NCBI GenBank assembly: GCA_913020445.1
Contig: CAJWAR010000017.1
Coordinates: 1-64,000 of the forward strand
Origin: an uncultured Rhodospirillaceae bacterium
GTDB taxonomy: Bacteria; Pseudomonadota; Alphaproteobacteria; Rhodospirillales; UBA2165
Length of the DNA: 64,000 nt
Direction of reading: 5' to 3'
In this document: positions 17,928 through 25,618 of the stretch, one piece after another
Layout of the letters: the number at the start of each line of letters is the position of its first letter
Position numbering within the stretch: the first letter of the stretch is position 1
Notes under the pieces: model-generated
The model's database searches: none
What the model saw: the letters and a program-made list of their open reading frames with translations, nothing else
Told to the model about the DNA's origin: nothing
Translations under genes and position numbers: made by a program

Positions 17928-18301
17928 TGGCGGCCTACAAACGCATCGATCATATCGCCTTGCATGTGAAAGATCTCACGGCCTCAATTAAATTCTACGA
18001 GAGCCATTTTGGCTTCGAGAATTACTTCGAGCATGACACGCCCACCGGCATTCAAATCGCCTATCTCAAGCTGGGCGACACCGTGCTGGAACTCGTCGGC
18101 CGCGCTGATGCTGCCAATGGCGGCTTTCATTGGTGCCTGGAAACCGATGATTTCGATGGCGCAGTGGCGGGACTAGATGCTGCCGGTGTCGAAGTACTTC
18201 AACCACCGCACAAGACATCAGCCCGCGAACCCCGCGAAGAGAACTGGCGCCGCGTTGTCTTCAAAGGCCCCGACGGCGAGATGATCGAGATTAGGGGATA
18301 A
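17927..18301 (+). CDS. VOC-superfamily protein (glyoxalase / methylmalonyl-CoA epimerase-like)
   Basis: 124 residues with two beta-alpha-beta-beta-beta modules. Likely metal ligands: His in IDHIALHV (about 8), Glu in TVLELVG (about 50), His in GGFHWCLE (about 68) and Glu in EMIEIRG (about 121), the usual VOC set. ALHVKDLTASIKFYESHFGFE resembles methylmalonyl-CoA epimerases, but the protein is shorter, so substrate stays open. Translationally coupled to the RidA-like gene. Confidence 0.8.
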   Translation: MAAYKRIDHIALHVKDLTASIKFYESHFGFENYFEHDTPTGIQIAYLKLGDTVLELVGRADAANGGFHWCLETDDFDGAVAGLDAAGVEVLQPPHKTSAREPREENWRRVVFKGPDGEMIEIRG

Positions 18302-18352
18302 ATCACCACCTTGCGACTTGCTCTCAATTGGATTGAGTCCTATCAATAATCC

Positions 18353-19516
18353 ATGCCCGATGGCCGTGAAGAGATATCCGTTAAAGTCCTGACCAAGATC
18401 AGCGACATCCCCGCTGATGACTGGGATGCCTGCGCCGGCGATGAAAACCCGTTTGTCAGTCATGCCTTTTTGAACGCGTTGGAGCAAAGTGGTTCGGTCT
18501 CTGATCGCAATGGCTGGCTGCCGCAACATCTGATGATTGAGGACGAAAATGGTCAGGCCGCCGCCTGCATGCCGATCTATCTCAAGAACCATTCGTACGG
18601 CGAATATATCTTCGATTGGGGTTGGGCAGACGCCTATGAGCGCGCCGGTGGCAAGTACTATCCAAAGCTTCAGGCAGCCGTGCCATTTACACCGGCAACG
18701 GGCCCGCGGATGCTCGTTCGTGAAGGCGCGCCGGAGCGCTATTACGACGTGCTGATCGCCGGCATGATCCAGCTCGCCCGCCAGCATGATGTCTCGTCTT
18801 TGCACGTAACTTTTCCGCTTGAAAACGAATGGGACCGCCTTGGCCAGGCTGGATTTCTGCAACGCACCAGCAAACAATTTCATTGGGAAAACAAAGGCTA
18901 CGAGACTTTTGATGATTTTTTAGGTGAACTTAATTCCAGGAAGCGAAAAGCCATCAAGAGAGAACGCCGCCAAGTTGCCGAGCAAGGCATTGAGCTCTAT
19001 CCCATTACCGGCGATGACCTCACCGAAGATCATTGGGACGCCTTTTATCACTACTATATGGACACGATTGACCGCAAATGGGGACGGCCGTATCTGACCC
19101 GGGAATTCTTCTCCATTCTCGGTGAAACCATGGCCGATGTGGCTGTTCTAATTTTTGCCGAACATGACGGGCGGCGCGTTGCCGGCGCGCTCAATTTAAG
19201 AGGGTCCGACACTCTGTTTGGCCGTAATTGGGGTTGCTCTGAAGACTTCAAATTTCTCCATTTTGAGGCCTGTTACTATCAAGCCATTGACTTTGCCATT
19301 AATCACCAGCTGCAGTGGGTTGAAGCCGGCGCCCAAGGGCCGCACAAAATTCAGCGCGGCTATCTGCCCCGCGAAGTCTACAGCGCACACTGGATTGAAG
19401 ATCCAAACTTCCGTGAGGCGGTCGAGCGATTCGTCGAACAGGAACGCCTGGAGATAAATTATGAGATAAACGGGCTGATGCAACATTCGCCCTATCGCAA
19501 GTCCGATACCGCCTAG
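18353..19516 (+). CDS. FemAB-like/GNAT protein (DUF482 family)
   Basis: 387 residues, normal for this family. Typical segments: NPFVSHAFLNALEQSGSV, YGEYIFDWGWADAYERAGG, YYPKLQAAVPFTPATGPRML, FHWENKGYETFDDFLGELNSRKRKAIKRER and LQWVEAGAQGPHKIQRGYLP. The family has a duplicated acetyltransferase fold and was named for similarity to peptidoglycan-modifying FemAB; biochemical role unproven. Cytosolic, no signal. Follows the VOC gene by 51 bases and may be in the same transcript. Confidence 0.85.
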   Translation: MPDGREEISVKVLTKISDIPADDWDACAGDENPFVSHAFLNALEQSGSVSDRNGWLPQHLMIEDENGQAAACMPIYLKNHSYGEYIFDWGWADAYERAGGKYYPKLQAAVPFTPATGPRMLVREGAPERYYDVLIAGMIQLARQHDVSSLHVTFPLENEWDRLGQAGFLQRTSKQFHWENKGYETFDDFLGELNSRKRKAIKRERRQVAEQGIELYPITGDDLTEDHWDAFYHYYMDTIDRKWGRPYLTREFFSILGETMADVAVLIFAEHDGRRVAGALNLRGSDTLFGRNWGCSEDFKFLHFEACYYQAIDFAINHQLQWVEAGAQGPHKIQRGYLPREVYSAHWIEDPNFREAVERFVEQERLEINYEINGLMQHSPYRKSDTA

Positions 19517-19607
19517 CGGAAACCACCGCGTTCAGTATGGCATTTCGAGGCCACATGGTTTATTCAGATAATCAACAATAATGGGGATTTAATGGAGGTT
19601 TTTTACA

Positions 19608-20105
19608 ATGGATATAGAATTTTTCGCCATGTCGGCATTTGCCGGTCTTATGGGGACTTACGCCTTACTTTCGTTAGCTAATTGGGCAGACAGTATCGGC
19701 ATGCCACGGCTTGATTTCAGCCGCGCGATGGCCAATTGCACCTTTGCCCGAACCTTTGATAAAGGTGTCGCTCCAGGCGCCGGTGTCGAAGCACCGAACA
19801 CGCCTTACTGGCCGGGTATGGCGGTTATTATGGTTAACGGAATATTCTTTGCGCTATTGTATTCATCCTGGACGCACCAGTATATCCCTGTTGACAGTGC
19901 TGTTTTCGGCATTGCGCCGAATATCGTCAAAGGTGCGATATGGGGTGTTGTGCTGTGGTTTGTCTCCGGCGTGTTTTACGTTCCGTTTTACCTCCGGGAA
20001 GGCTTTATGCTGACCGGTATTCACCCCTGGGCCTGGCTCACCAGTCTTAAAGTCCATGGCGCTTACGGCATGATGGTCGGTTGGATCGCGCCAGTGGCGG
20101 CATAA
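19608..20105 (+). CDS. Unknown four-helix membrane protein
   Basis: 165 residues. Four hydrophobic stretches, roughly 8-26, 68-87, 104-125 and 140-162, with a soluble loop (about 27-66) containing DFSRAMANCTFARTF and PNTPYWPG. Not recognised; looks like the small DUF1761-style membrane proteins but I cannot confirm. Good ribosome site GGAGG sits eight bases before the ATG. A strong bidirectional terminator follows at 20127. Confidence 0.7.
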   Translation: MDIEFFAMSAFAGLMGTYALLSLANWADSIGMPRLDFSRAMANCTFARTFDKGVAPGAGVEAPNTPYWPGMAVIMVNGIFFALLYSSWTHQYIPVDSAVFGIAPNIVKGAIWGVVLWFVSGVFYVPFYLREGFMLTGIHPWAWLTSLKVHGAYGMMVGWIAPVAA

Positions 20106-20126
20106 AAAGCCCCCTCAATCGCATTA

Positions 20127-20160
20127 AAAAAGGCGCTGCTCTACAGAGACAGCGCCTTTT
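20127..20160. terminator. Bidirectional terminator, copy A of a direct repeat
   Basis: GGCGCTG (20132-20138) pairs with CAGCGCC (20150-20156), flanked by A and T runs, so it can stop transcription from both sides. A near-identical copy lies at 20674-20707; the two bracket the GxxExxY cassette. Confidence 0.85.
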
Positions 20161-20222
20161 CTATGCCTAGTTAATTTAATTGTTTTATCGAAAAACTGTC
20201 TCTGTGCCCCCCATAGCAAAAT

Positions 20223-20662
20223 GAACCACAAAGTTCACAAAGGGCACTAAGATGATAAAGGATAATTACAGCAATCAAGTTATTGGGATTGCAATCGAAG
20301 TTCATAAATTATTGGGGCCTGGTCTTTTAGAATCCGCCTACGAATCTTGCCTATCCTATGAATTAATTGAAGCTGGTCTGGCATTTCGTAAACAGGCGGC
20401 GATTCCGGTTTTCTACAAACAAACCAAGCTTGATTGCGGGTTTCGCGCTGATTTAATTATTGAGAATAATCTTCTCATCGAATTGAAGGCAATAGAGAAA
20501 ATTTTGCCGATTCATGAAGCTCAAGTGCTGACATACCTGAAATTAGCTGACATAAAATTCGGCCTTATACTGAATTTCAATTCAATTTTACTAAAAAACG
20601 GTATTCGAAGGTTTATCCTCTAGATAGTAGAACCTTCGTGTTCTTTGTGTCCTTTGTGGTTC
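20223..20662 (+). mobile_element. GxxExxY cassette 1 with inverted terminal repeats
   Basis: The gene at 20252-20623 is framed by matching ends: left GAACCACAAAGTTCACAAAG (from 20223) and right, on the other strand, GAACCACAAAGGACACAAAG (from 20662). Both are made of CACRAAGNN units about nine bases long. About 24 of 29 positions agree. The same frame surrounds the broken copy at 44718-45150. GxxExxY genes are widely found with such ends, suggesting a cassette that moves, though no transposase is present. Confidence 0.6.
20252..20623 (+). CDS. GxxExxY protein, PD-(D/E)XK nuclease-like fold
   Basis: 123 residues. The name-giving motif is GPGLLESAYE (about 23-32). A nuclease-like core follows: CGFRADLII then LLIELKAIE, giving the D...ExK pattern of the PD-(D/E)XK superfamily, and a conserved IHEAQVLTYLKL helix. 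Activity has not been shown for the family to my knowledge. Start ATG 20252 lies right inside the end of the left terminal repeat. A second copy at 44746-45117 is the same length and about 70% identical but has a stop codon. Confidence 0.88.
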   Translation: MIKDNYSNQVIGIAIEVHKLLGPGLLESAYESCLSYELIEAGLAFRKQAAIPVFYKQTKLDCGFRADLIIENNLLIELKAIEKILPIHEAQVLTYLKLADIKFGLILNFNSILLKNGIRRFIL

Positions 20663-20673
20663 AAAATATTAAT

Positions 20674-20707
20674 AAAAAGACGCTGCTCTACAGAGACAGC
20701 GCCTTTT
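20674..20707. terminator. Terminator, copy B of the direct repeat
   Basis: GACGCTG (20679-20685), loop CTCTACAGAGA, CAGCGCC (20697-20703) and T run. It differs from copy A (20127-20160) by about one base, the change G to A at the second stem position. For the minus-strand TRAP operon ending at 20732 this is the natural terminator. Confidence 0.8.
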
Positions 20708-20731
20708 AATTGTCGATTCGCTAGAGCGTCG

Positions 20732-22066
20732 TCACATCAGGCCGAATTGCAGCAGATAGGTGCTTAAGACCGGATAGTTGATCAGCACTATCAAAGTCAG
20801 CAGCATGGTCACCGCAAATGGAAACGCGCCGGAGAAAATATCAAACAATGTTATCTCCGGATCATTGATAGTGCTTTTAATGACAAAACACGAGATACCC
20901 AGCGGCGGCGTTAACAGACCGATCTCGGCGCCGACGACCGTAACAATACCAAACCACACTAAATCAACGCCGTATGAATCGAGCGCAGCCAGAAACAGTG
21001 GCACGACAATCAAGATAATCGAGGCGGTATCCAGGATCGTACCCAGCAGCAATAGCAGCACGACATAGAGCGCCATAATTTCGCCCAGGCTCAAATTCAT
21101 GCCGGTCAGCCACTCGCCAAACTGTGTCGGTAAAGCGGCCACACCCAGCATGCGGTTATACATCGTGGCGGCGATGATCAAGAACAGGATTGCCGCCGTG
21201 ATATGGCCGGTTTCAACCAGCACTTCCCATAAATCTTTCCAACTCATGGCCCGCTTGAACAGAGCAATAATCAGCGCCGCCAAGGAGCCCATCGCGCCCG
21301 CTTCAACAGGTGTCACGACGCCACCGTAGATACCGCCTAAAACCACGGTGATAAGCAGGACAATCGGGAAAAGCTTTTTGAACAAAATCCACATCGACAT
21401 TTTGGCCCAATCTTCATCGGCCACATTTTTAGATTCCATGCCGCCGACCCAGTTCGGCACGGTATAGGCCATTAACAGGATAAGCGCCGCATAAGCCGCC
21501 GAAAGTAAAAGTCCTGGAATGATACCAGCGACAAACATTTGGCCGACGGATTGTTCGGTGACGATGGAATAGATGATCAACATGGCGCTTGGTGGAATGA
21601 GCATACCGAGCACCGAACTACCGGCCACCACACCAACCGTAAAGCGAGACTTAAAGCCAAAACGCTTCATTTCCGGCACGGCGACGCGGGTAAACACCGA
21701 AGCCGAGGCAATCGAAGAGCCGGTGATTGAGGCAAAGATCGCATTGGCCGCAACGGTCGCGATACCAAGTCCGCCGCGAATTCGATAAAATACAAAGTTT
21801 GCCACTTCATAGACGTCTTTACCGAGTCCGGCCTTACTCACAATAAGCCCCATCAAGGCAAACAGCGGCACCGTCGCAAAGACAAATTCAGTCACAGCAT
21901 CGGCGATTGATTCTGACAGCAGCGCAACCGCCATGTCCACGTTTCCGCGAATGATCAATACACCGACAAACGAAACGAGGCCGAGCGCCACCGGAATATA
22001 CATTCCCAAATAAATAAGAACGACGATGAGGACGACGGACGCAATGCCGATTTCAATACCAGTCAT
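20732..22066 (-). CDS. dctM: TRAP transporter large permease, DctM family
   Basis: 444 residues, the usual size, with about twelve membrane helices. Typical motifs: VPLFALMGLIVSKAGLGKDVY, GSSIASASVFTRVAVPEMKRFGF, AGSSVLGMLIPPSAMLIIYSI and TPPLGISCFVIKS. It is the ion-coupled channel of a TRAP system with DctQ (22080) and DctP (22680), importing an organic acid or similar solute. The three genes are in order P-Q-M on the minus strand with short gaps. Substrate not readable. Confidence 0.95.
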   Translation of the reverse strand: MTGIEIGIASVVLIVVLIYLGMYIPVALGLVSFVGVLIIRGNVDMAVALLSESIADAVTEFVFATVPLFALMGLIVSKAGLGKDVYEVANFVFYRIRGGLGIATVAANAIFASITGSSIASASVFTRVAVPEMKRFGFKSRFTVGVVAGSSVLGMLIPPSAMLIIYSIVTEQSVGQMFVAGIIPGLLLSAAYAALILLMAYTVPNWVGGMESKNVADEDWAKMSMWILFKKLFPIVLLITVVLGGIYGGVVTPVEAGAMGSLAALIIALFKRAMSWKDLWEVLVETGHITAAILFLIIAATMYNRMLGVAALPTQFGEWLTGMNLSLGEIMALYVVLLLLLGTILDTASIILIVVPLFLAALDSYGVDLVWFGIVTVVGAEIGLLTPPLGISCFVIKSTINDPEITLFDIFSGAFPFAVTMLLTLIVLINYPVLSTYLLQFGLM

Positions 22067-22079
22067 AAATTATCACACA

Positions 22080-22646
22080 CTATTCTATTGGATTAAGTTG
22101 TTCATTCGGGGAGCCATTACGTGGGCTTAGATATTGAATTCCCATCCGAACGAAATGAAGCAGGGTAATAATGCAGCCCAGCACGATAATAACTTTGATT
22201 GGCCATTCAGGTGCCGTAAACAGCCCCTCCTCACCAACAAAATAGTCGTTCACCCAGGCTTCGTGCATGTCAGGAATTGCACCCCACAGAACAATGGCAA
22301 AGAATACCACACCGAGAAAATCGAAAGTCGCCCCCATATAGCGACCGACCTTCGGATTACGGGCTTTCATAATATTAAAGAAGCCATCCGAGCGGGTCAG
22401 ACGTCCCTGCCGAGTCGCATCACCAAGCTGAAGAAATACGATCCCCACGATCGAAAGCTCAACGAGTTCGGTTACCCCATGAAAGGGATGGTTGAACAAC
22501 GTGCGCGAAAACGCATCGACATCGACCATTATCATCAGAATAAAAACCCAGATCGACCCGACGGTATTCATCACCGTCAATGTATTATCTAGGAGAGAAC
22601 TAAGGGCGCCACCTCTCGGCAGCGCCCCGTTATTGATCTCGGACAT
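22080..22646 (-). CDS. dctQ: TRAP transporter small permease, DctQ family
   Basis: 188 residues with four membrane segments (about 29-50, 66-84, 108-130 and 150-172). Family phrases are VDVDAFSRTLFNHPFHGVTELVE and IVFLQLGDATRQGRLTRSDGFF. Works as the accessory subunit of DctM, 14 bases downstream. The N-terminus (MSEINNGALPRGGALSS) is cytoplasmic. Confidence 0.93.
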   Translation of the reverse strand: MSEINNGALPRGGALSSLLDNTLTVMNTVGSIWVFILMIMVDVDAFSRTLFNHPFHGVTELVELSIVGIVFLQLGDATRQGRLTRSDGFFNIMKARNPKVGRYMGATFDFLGVVFFAIVLWGAIPDMHEAWVNDYFVGEEGLFTAPEWPIKVIIVLGCIITLLHFVRMGIQYLSPRNGSPNEQLNPIE

Positions 22647-22679
22647 ATATCTTATCCGTTAAAGTAAACGACCAACCGT

Positions 22680-23768
22680 CTACTCTTTATCCCATTGACG
22701 GATAATCGGCTGTTTCGCAGCACGCATTGTATCCATGTAGGTTTTGAGAACAGCTTTACCCGGAATACCTTTTTTCTCCAAGCGAGCAGCCCAGCTTTTA
22801 GCAACGTTTGGCATGGTTTTGGCCCATTTAACACGCTCAGATTGAGCCATCGTATGGATTTTTCCGCCTTTAGCTGCGTATTGCGTGTTTTTGGTTTTAG
22901 CCACGTTCAAGGCAACGGAGGTTACGTGTTCGCGGTAAGCAACTGCCGCAGCGGAAATAACCTTTTTGGCTTCACCCGGGAGACGTTTCCAGGAATTAGC
23001 ATTCATCGTGATTGCTTTAGAGTTCACCGTGCCGAGGTCCGCTTTCAACATGAAAGGAGCAACTTCGTACATTTTACGGTTAACCACTGATTCAGACCAA
23101 AGCATAATCGCGTCGACAACGCCGCGGCCAAGCCAGTTGTGGTATTTAACCAAGCTGCCGCCAACTCCAGCAGCACCGAAGTTTTTCAGCCACAGCAAGT
23201 TCATACCAGCAGAACCAACTTTAACGCCTTTAAAGTCAGCCAAGACTTTGATCGGTTTCTTACTATAGATCTGATAAGAATCGAGAACCGCCGCATTGGT
23301 GAGATAGTGCTGATTGAATTTTGCAAAAGCTTTTTTGTAAGCAGGATATTTATTTGCCAAAGCGTCGACAGTACGTGAAACCAAAACTGGATTGGTGGTC
23401 ACGAACGGAGTTGCATAAGCAATCATTTGCAGAGGCACTTTATCACCGTGGAAAACAGTGGTCACAACGCCGATGTCGCCAAGGCCTTTTTGCATGCCGC
23501 CCATAACGCCTTTTGGCTTCACAATCTGGCCACCCCAGGCCTGATTCCATTTGATTTTATAATTGCCGGTTTTAGCTAAACCTTTATTGATTTCCGGAAT
23601 GAGGAAATTAATAAATTCCTTAACCCACATCGCTTTTGGCGAATAGCCATCAATCGCGGTTAAATTAATCGTTTCCGCGGAATTTGCTGGAGTAGCAGTG
23701 CCAAGGCCCAGAACCATCGCACCTGCTATGACTGCCCCACTGGCAATCTTTTTTTGTTTGGTAAGCAT
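22680..23768 (-). CDS. dctP: TRAP substrate-binding protein, DctP family
   Basis: 362 residues from ATG 23768 (MLTKQKKIA), which has AGGAAGG upstream; an extension to 23852 lacks a site. Sec signal peptide ends at TPANSAE. Body has DctP-like features: WNQAWGGQIVKPKGVMGGMQKG, GDIGVVTTVFHGDKVPLQMIAYATPFVT, and the selectivity helix region ADFKGVKVGSAGMNLLWL. The usual conserved Arg lies in the variable region and I cannot place it with confidence. Head of the TRAP operon; divergent from the gene at 24182. Confidence 0.9.
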   Translation of the reverse strand: MLTKQKKIASGAVIAGAMVLGLGTATPANSAETINLTAIDGYSPKAMWVKEFINFLIPEINKGLAKTGNYKIKWNQAWGGQIVKPKGVMGGMQKGLGDIGVVTTVFHGDKVPLQMIAYATPFVTTNPVLVSRTVDALANKYPAYKKAFAKFNQHYLTNAAVLDSYQIYSKKPIKVLADFKGVKVGSAGMNLLWLKNFGAAGVGGSLVKYHNWLGRGVVDAIMLWSESVVNRKMYEVAPFMLKADLGTVNSKAITMNANSWKRLPGEAKKVISAAAVAYREHVTSVALNVAKTKNTQYAAKGGKIHTMAQSERVKWAKTMPNVAKSWAARLEKKGIPGKAVLKTYMDTMRAAKQPIIRQWDKE

Positions 23769-24181
23769 TTTTTTGCCTTCCTGTAATTGGTTAAAATAAT
23801 AGTGACTCGATTTATTTTCCAAGTGAGGCTTATTATTTCGAGTGCGCCTCAAAATAAGATAGGTTGCTCAAACATGTCAATGCAGGATTCTTATATAAGA
23901 CTAAATTTAATACGTAAAACCTAAATTTTATAGGCAATACTAAGTGAAATTCTTTTATCCTGGGATTTAGGAACATATGCGATATTCTAAGTTTAAAAAC
24001 GACGGTGTTTAAAATTTAACTTTCAACTAAAGTTGATCACCAAGATTGTTGAATAAAGTCTCCCCTTTCTGTAGTTTCCAGAACACATTCGATGCTAATT
24101 GGAAATAATATACAATTGGGGAAATAGATTTTCGCACCAATTAGCATCTTGGGGTAAAACGCATTTAAGGAGTAGGACATA
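23769..24181. promoter_or_regulatory. Divergent promoter region between TRAP operon and deiodinase-like gene
   Basis: AT-rich 413-base gap with no credible gene. Two palindromes stand out: TCTTATATAAGA (23889-23900, 121 bases before dctP; shared with 4836-4847) and TCAACT-AA-AGTTGA (24023-24036, perfect, nearer the plus-strand gene). Either could be an operator for the TRAP operon or the divergent gene. GGAGTAGGA before ATG 24182 is the ribosome site of that gene. Confidence 0.45.
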
Positions 24182-25009
24182 ATGAACGCACCCGCTAAAC
24201 CTCCCATGGTTTACAACAATGAACATTTCACCGTGAAAGAATATGATTGGGACGTCTTCGGTGGACCATCGGCCGGCGAGCAATTTATTGATTGTGAATT
24301 GTATGATCTCGAAACCGGCAACAGAGTAAAATTTTCTGACTTCCAGGGTCAATGGGTCGTGCTGGAAACCGGCTCGTCAACTTGCTCGATGTATACCAAA
24401 AACATTCCTGACATGAAAAACATTGAAGAAGATTATCCTGACGTGAAGTTTCTGTTGATTTATGTCCGTGAAGCTCATCCTGGCGAACGCCTCGGCGCCC
24501 ATCAGAATTGGGAAGAAAAACTCGCTGCGGCCAAACTGGTCAAACCGCGCTACAACGAGCACCGCCAAGTGTTGGTCGATGGCGTTGAGGGTGAGTTCCA
24601 CCGCCAATACGGCATGATGCCCAACATTCTTTATGTCATTCGCCCGGACGGCACGATCCATTATCGCTGCAACTGGGCTACCGCCGATGATTTACGCTCG
24701 GCCCTCGCCGACCGCGAAAATTTTCACACCTACGAAAATGCTGACGTCAAAAAGCTAAAAGCTGCACGCGGCCTTTACACCACCATCCGCACCATGTGGA
24801 CCGGTGGCGCTGTGGCGCTTTTTGACTTTATGAAAGCCAGCCCCGGTATGGCGGTCCGCCACCAGCGGGTCGACAAATTCTATAAGGATAATGGCGGCTT
24901 TAATAAAAAACCGGGACTGTTCTCGGAAGGCTCAACCGGGCTGCAGGAATACGAAGCAGCCGAAAAGCAACAACAAGAATCTCAACCGGCCCAACAAGCA
25001 GGCGAATAA
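24182..25009 (+). CDS. Deiodinase-like thioredoxin-fold protein, cysteine form
   Basis: 275 residues, no signal. The core (about 30-190) is a thioredoxin fold resembling iodothyronine deiodinases: LETGSSTCSMYTKNI puts Cys68 where the animal enzymes have selenocysteine, and LLIYVREAHPGERL matches the deiodinase-specific insertion with its conserved Glu and His. The codon at 68 is TGC, not TGA. A C-terminal tail rich in Gln/Glu follows. Bacterial members are uncharacterised; a thiol redox or reductive dehalogenation role is possible. Alternative: a generic AhpC/TSA-like redoxin. Followed by a terminator and the osmC-like gene. Confidence 0.75.
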   Translation: MNAPAKPPMVYNNEHFTVKEYDWDVFGGPSAGEQFIDCELYDLETGNRVKFSDFQGQWVVLETGSSTCSMYTKNIPDMKNIEEDYPDVKFLLIYVREAHPGERLGAHQNWEEKLAAAKLVKPRYNEHRQVLVDGVEGEFHRQYGMMPNILYVIRPDGTIHYRCNWATADDLRSALADRENFHTYENADVKKLKAARGLYTTIRTMWTGGAVALFDFMKASPGMAVRHQRVDKFYKDNGGFNKKPGLFSEGSTGLQEYEAAEKQQQESQPAQQAGE

Positions 25010-25027
25010 GGACCAAGTATCCAAGCA

Positions 25028-25058
25028 AGACTCCTGGCGCAAGTCAGGGGTCTTTTTT
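25028..25058 (+). terminator. Rho-independent terminator
   Basis: AGACTCCTG (25028-25036) pairs with CAGGGGTCT (25045-25053) with one G-T wobble; T run 25053-25058. Ends the deiodinase-like transcript before the OsmC gene, whose own ribosome site AAGAGGAG follows. Confidence 0.85.
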
Positions 25059-25092
25059 GTGTGCAAAACCTTAATTAAGAGGAGCTAAATCG

Positions 25093-25554
25093 ATGACCGA
25101 AGCGCAACCAAAAACTATGAACACCGTCACCATGAGTGCGACCTGCCCATCTCATGCGCGGACCGACCTCACAACCCGCGATGTCGAGCTGGTTTGCGAC
25201 GAGCCGATTGCCAGAGGCGGCACAAATTTAGGCTTCACGCCAACCGAAACCTTTATTGGCTCGTTGATCGCCTGCACCAATGTTATCGGAGGCCGCTGCG
25301 CTGAGAAAAACAATGTCGAGTTGGAGATCGTCAGTATTGATGCGTCCTACGATTTTTATTTTCGGGGCGCGCAGATGAAAGAAGAGGTCGACCTGCCGTT
25401 TTCGGAAATTCGCCTGACAATAAATATCAAAACAGATGCCAGCCCGGACCAATTGGCCAAAGTAAGCGAAGATCTCGGGAAATACTGCCCGGTCGCCAAA
25501 ATGTTCCGCCAGGCCGGCTGCAACGTTGTCGAAGATTGGAACCGGGTAAACTAG
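25093..25554 (+). CDS. OsmC-family protein
   Basis: 153 residues. OsmC fold features: LTTRDVELVCDEP, GFTPTETFIGSLIACTNVIGG with the first conserved Cys (about 57), and KYCPVAKMFRQAGCNVVEDW with the second (about 137). These two cysteines act as the peroxidatic pair in Ohr/OsmC proteins. Here the region after the first Cys (NVIGGRCAEKN) fits the OsmC-like rather than the Ohr group. Cytoplasmic, likely detoxifies organic peroxides. Convergent with the kinase gene at 25619; a weak CCACCG/CGGTGG hairpin lies between. Confidence 0.85.
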   Translation: MTEAQPKTMNTVTMSATCPSHARTDLTTRDVELVCDEPIARGGTNLGFTPTETFIGSLIACTNVIGGRCAEKNNVELEIVSIDASYDFYFRGAQMKEEVDLPFSEIRLTINIKTDASPDQLAKVSEDLGKYCPVAKMFRQAGCNVVEDWNRVN

Positions 25555-25618
25555 ATTATTTTATTTAGCCGCGCCACCACCGTATTATTCGGTGGACGTG
25601 TACCGGGCCAAATCCTAT

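Noticed and set aside
24383-24385. Selenocysteine codon in the deiodinase-like gene
   Set aside because: The codon is TGC (cysteine) and no SECIS-like need arises.
25570-25602. Terminator between osmC-like and kinase genes
   Set aside because: CCACCG/CGGTGG stem without a T run on either strand; too weak to call.
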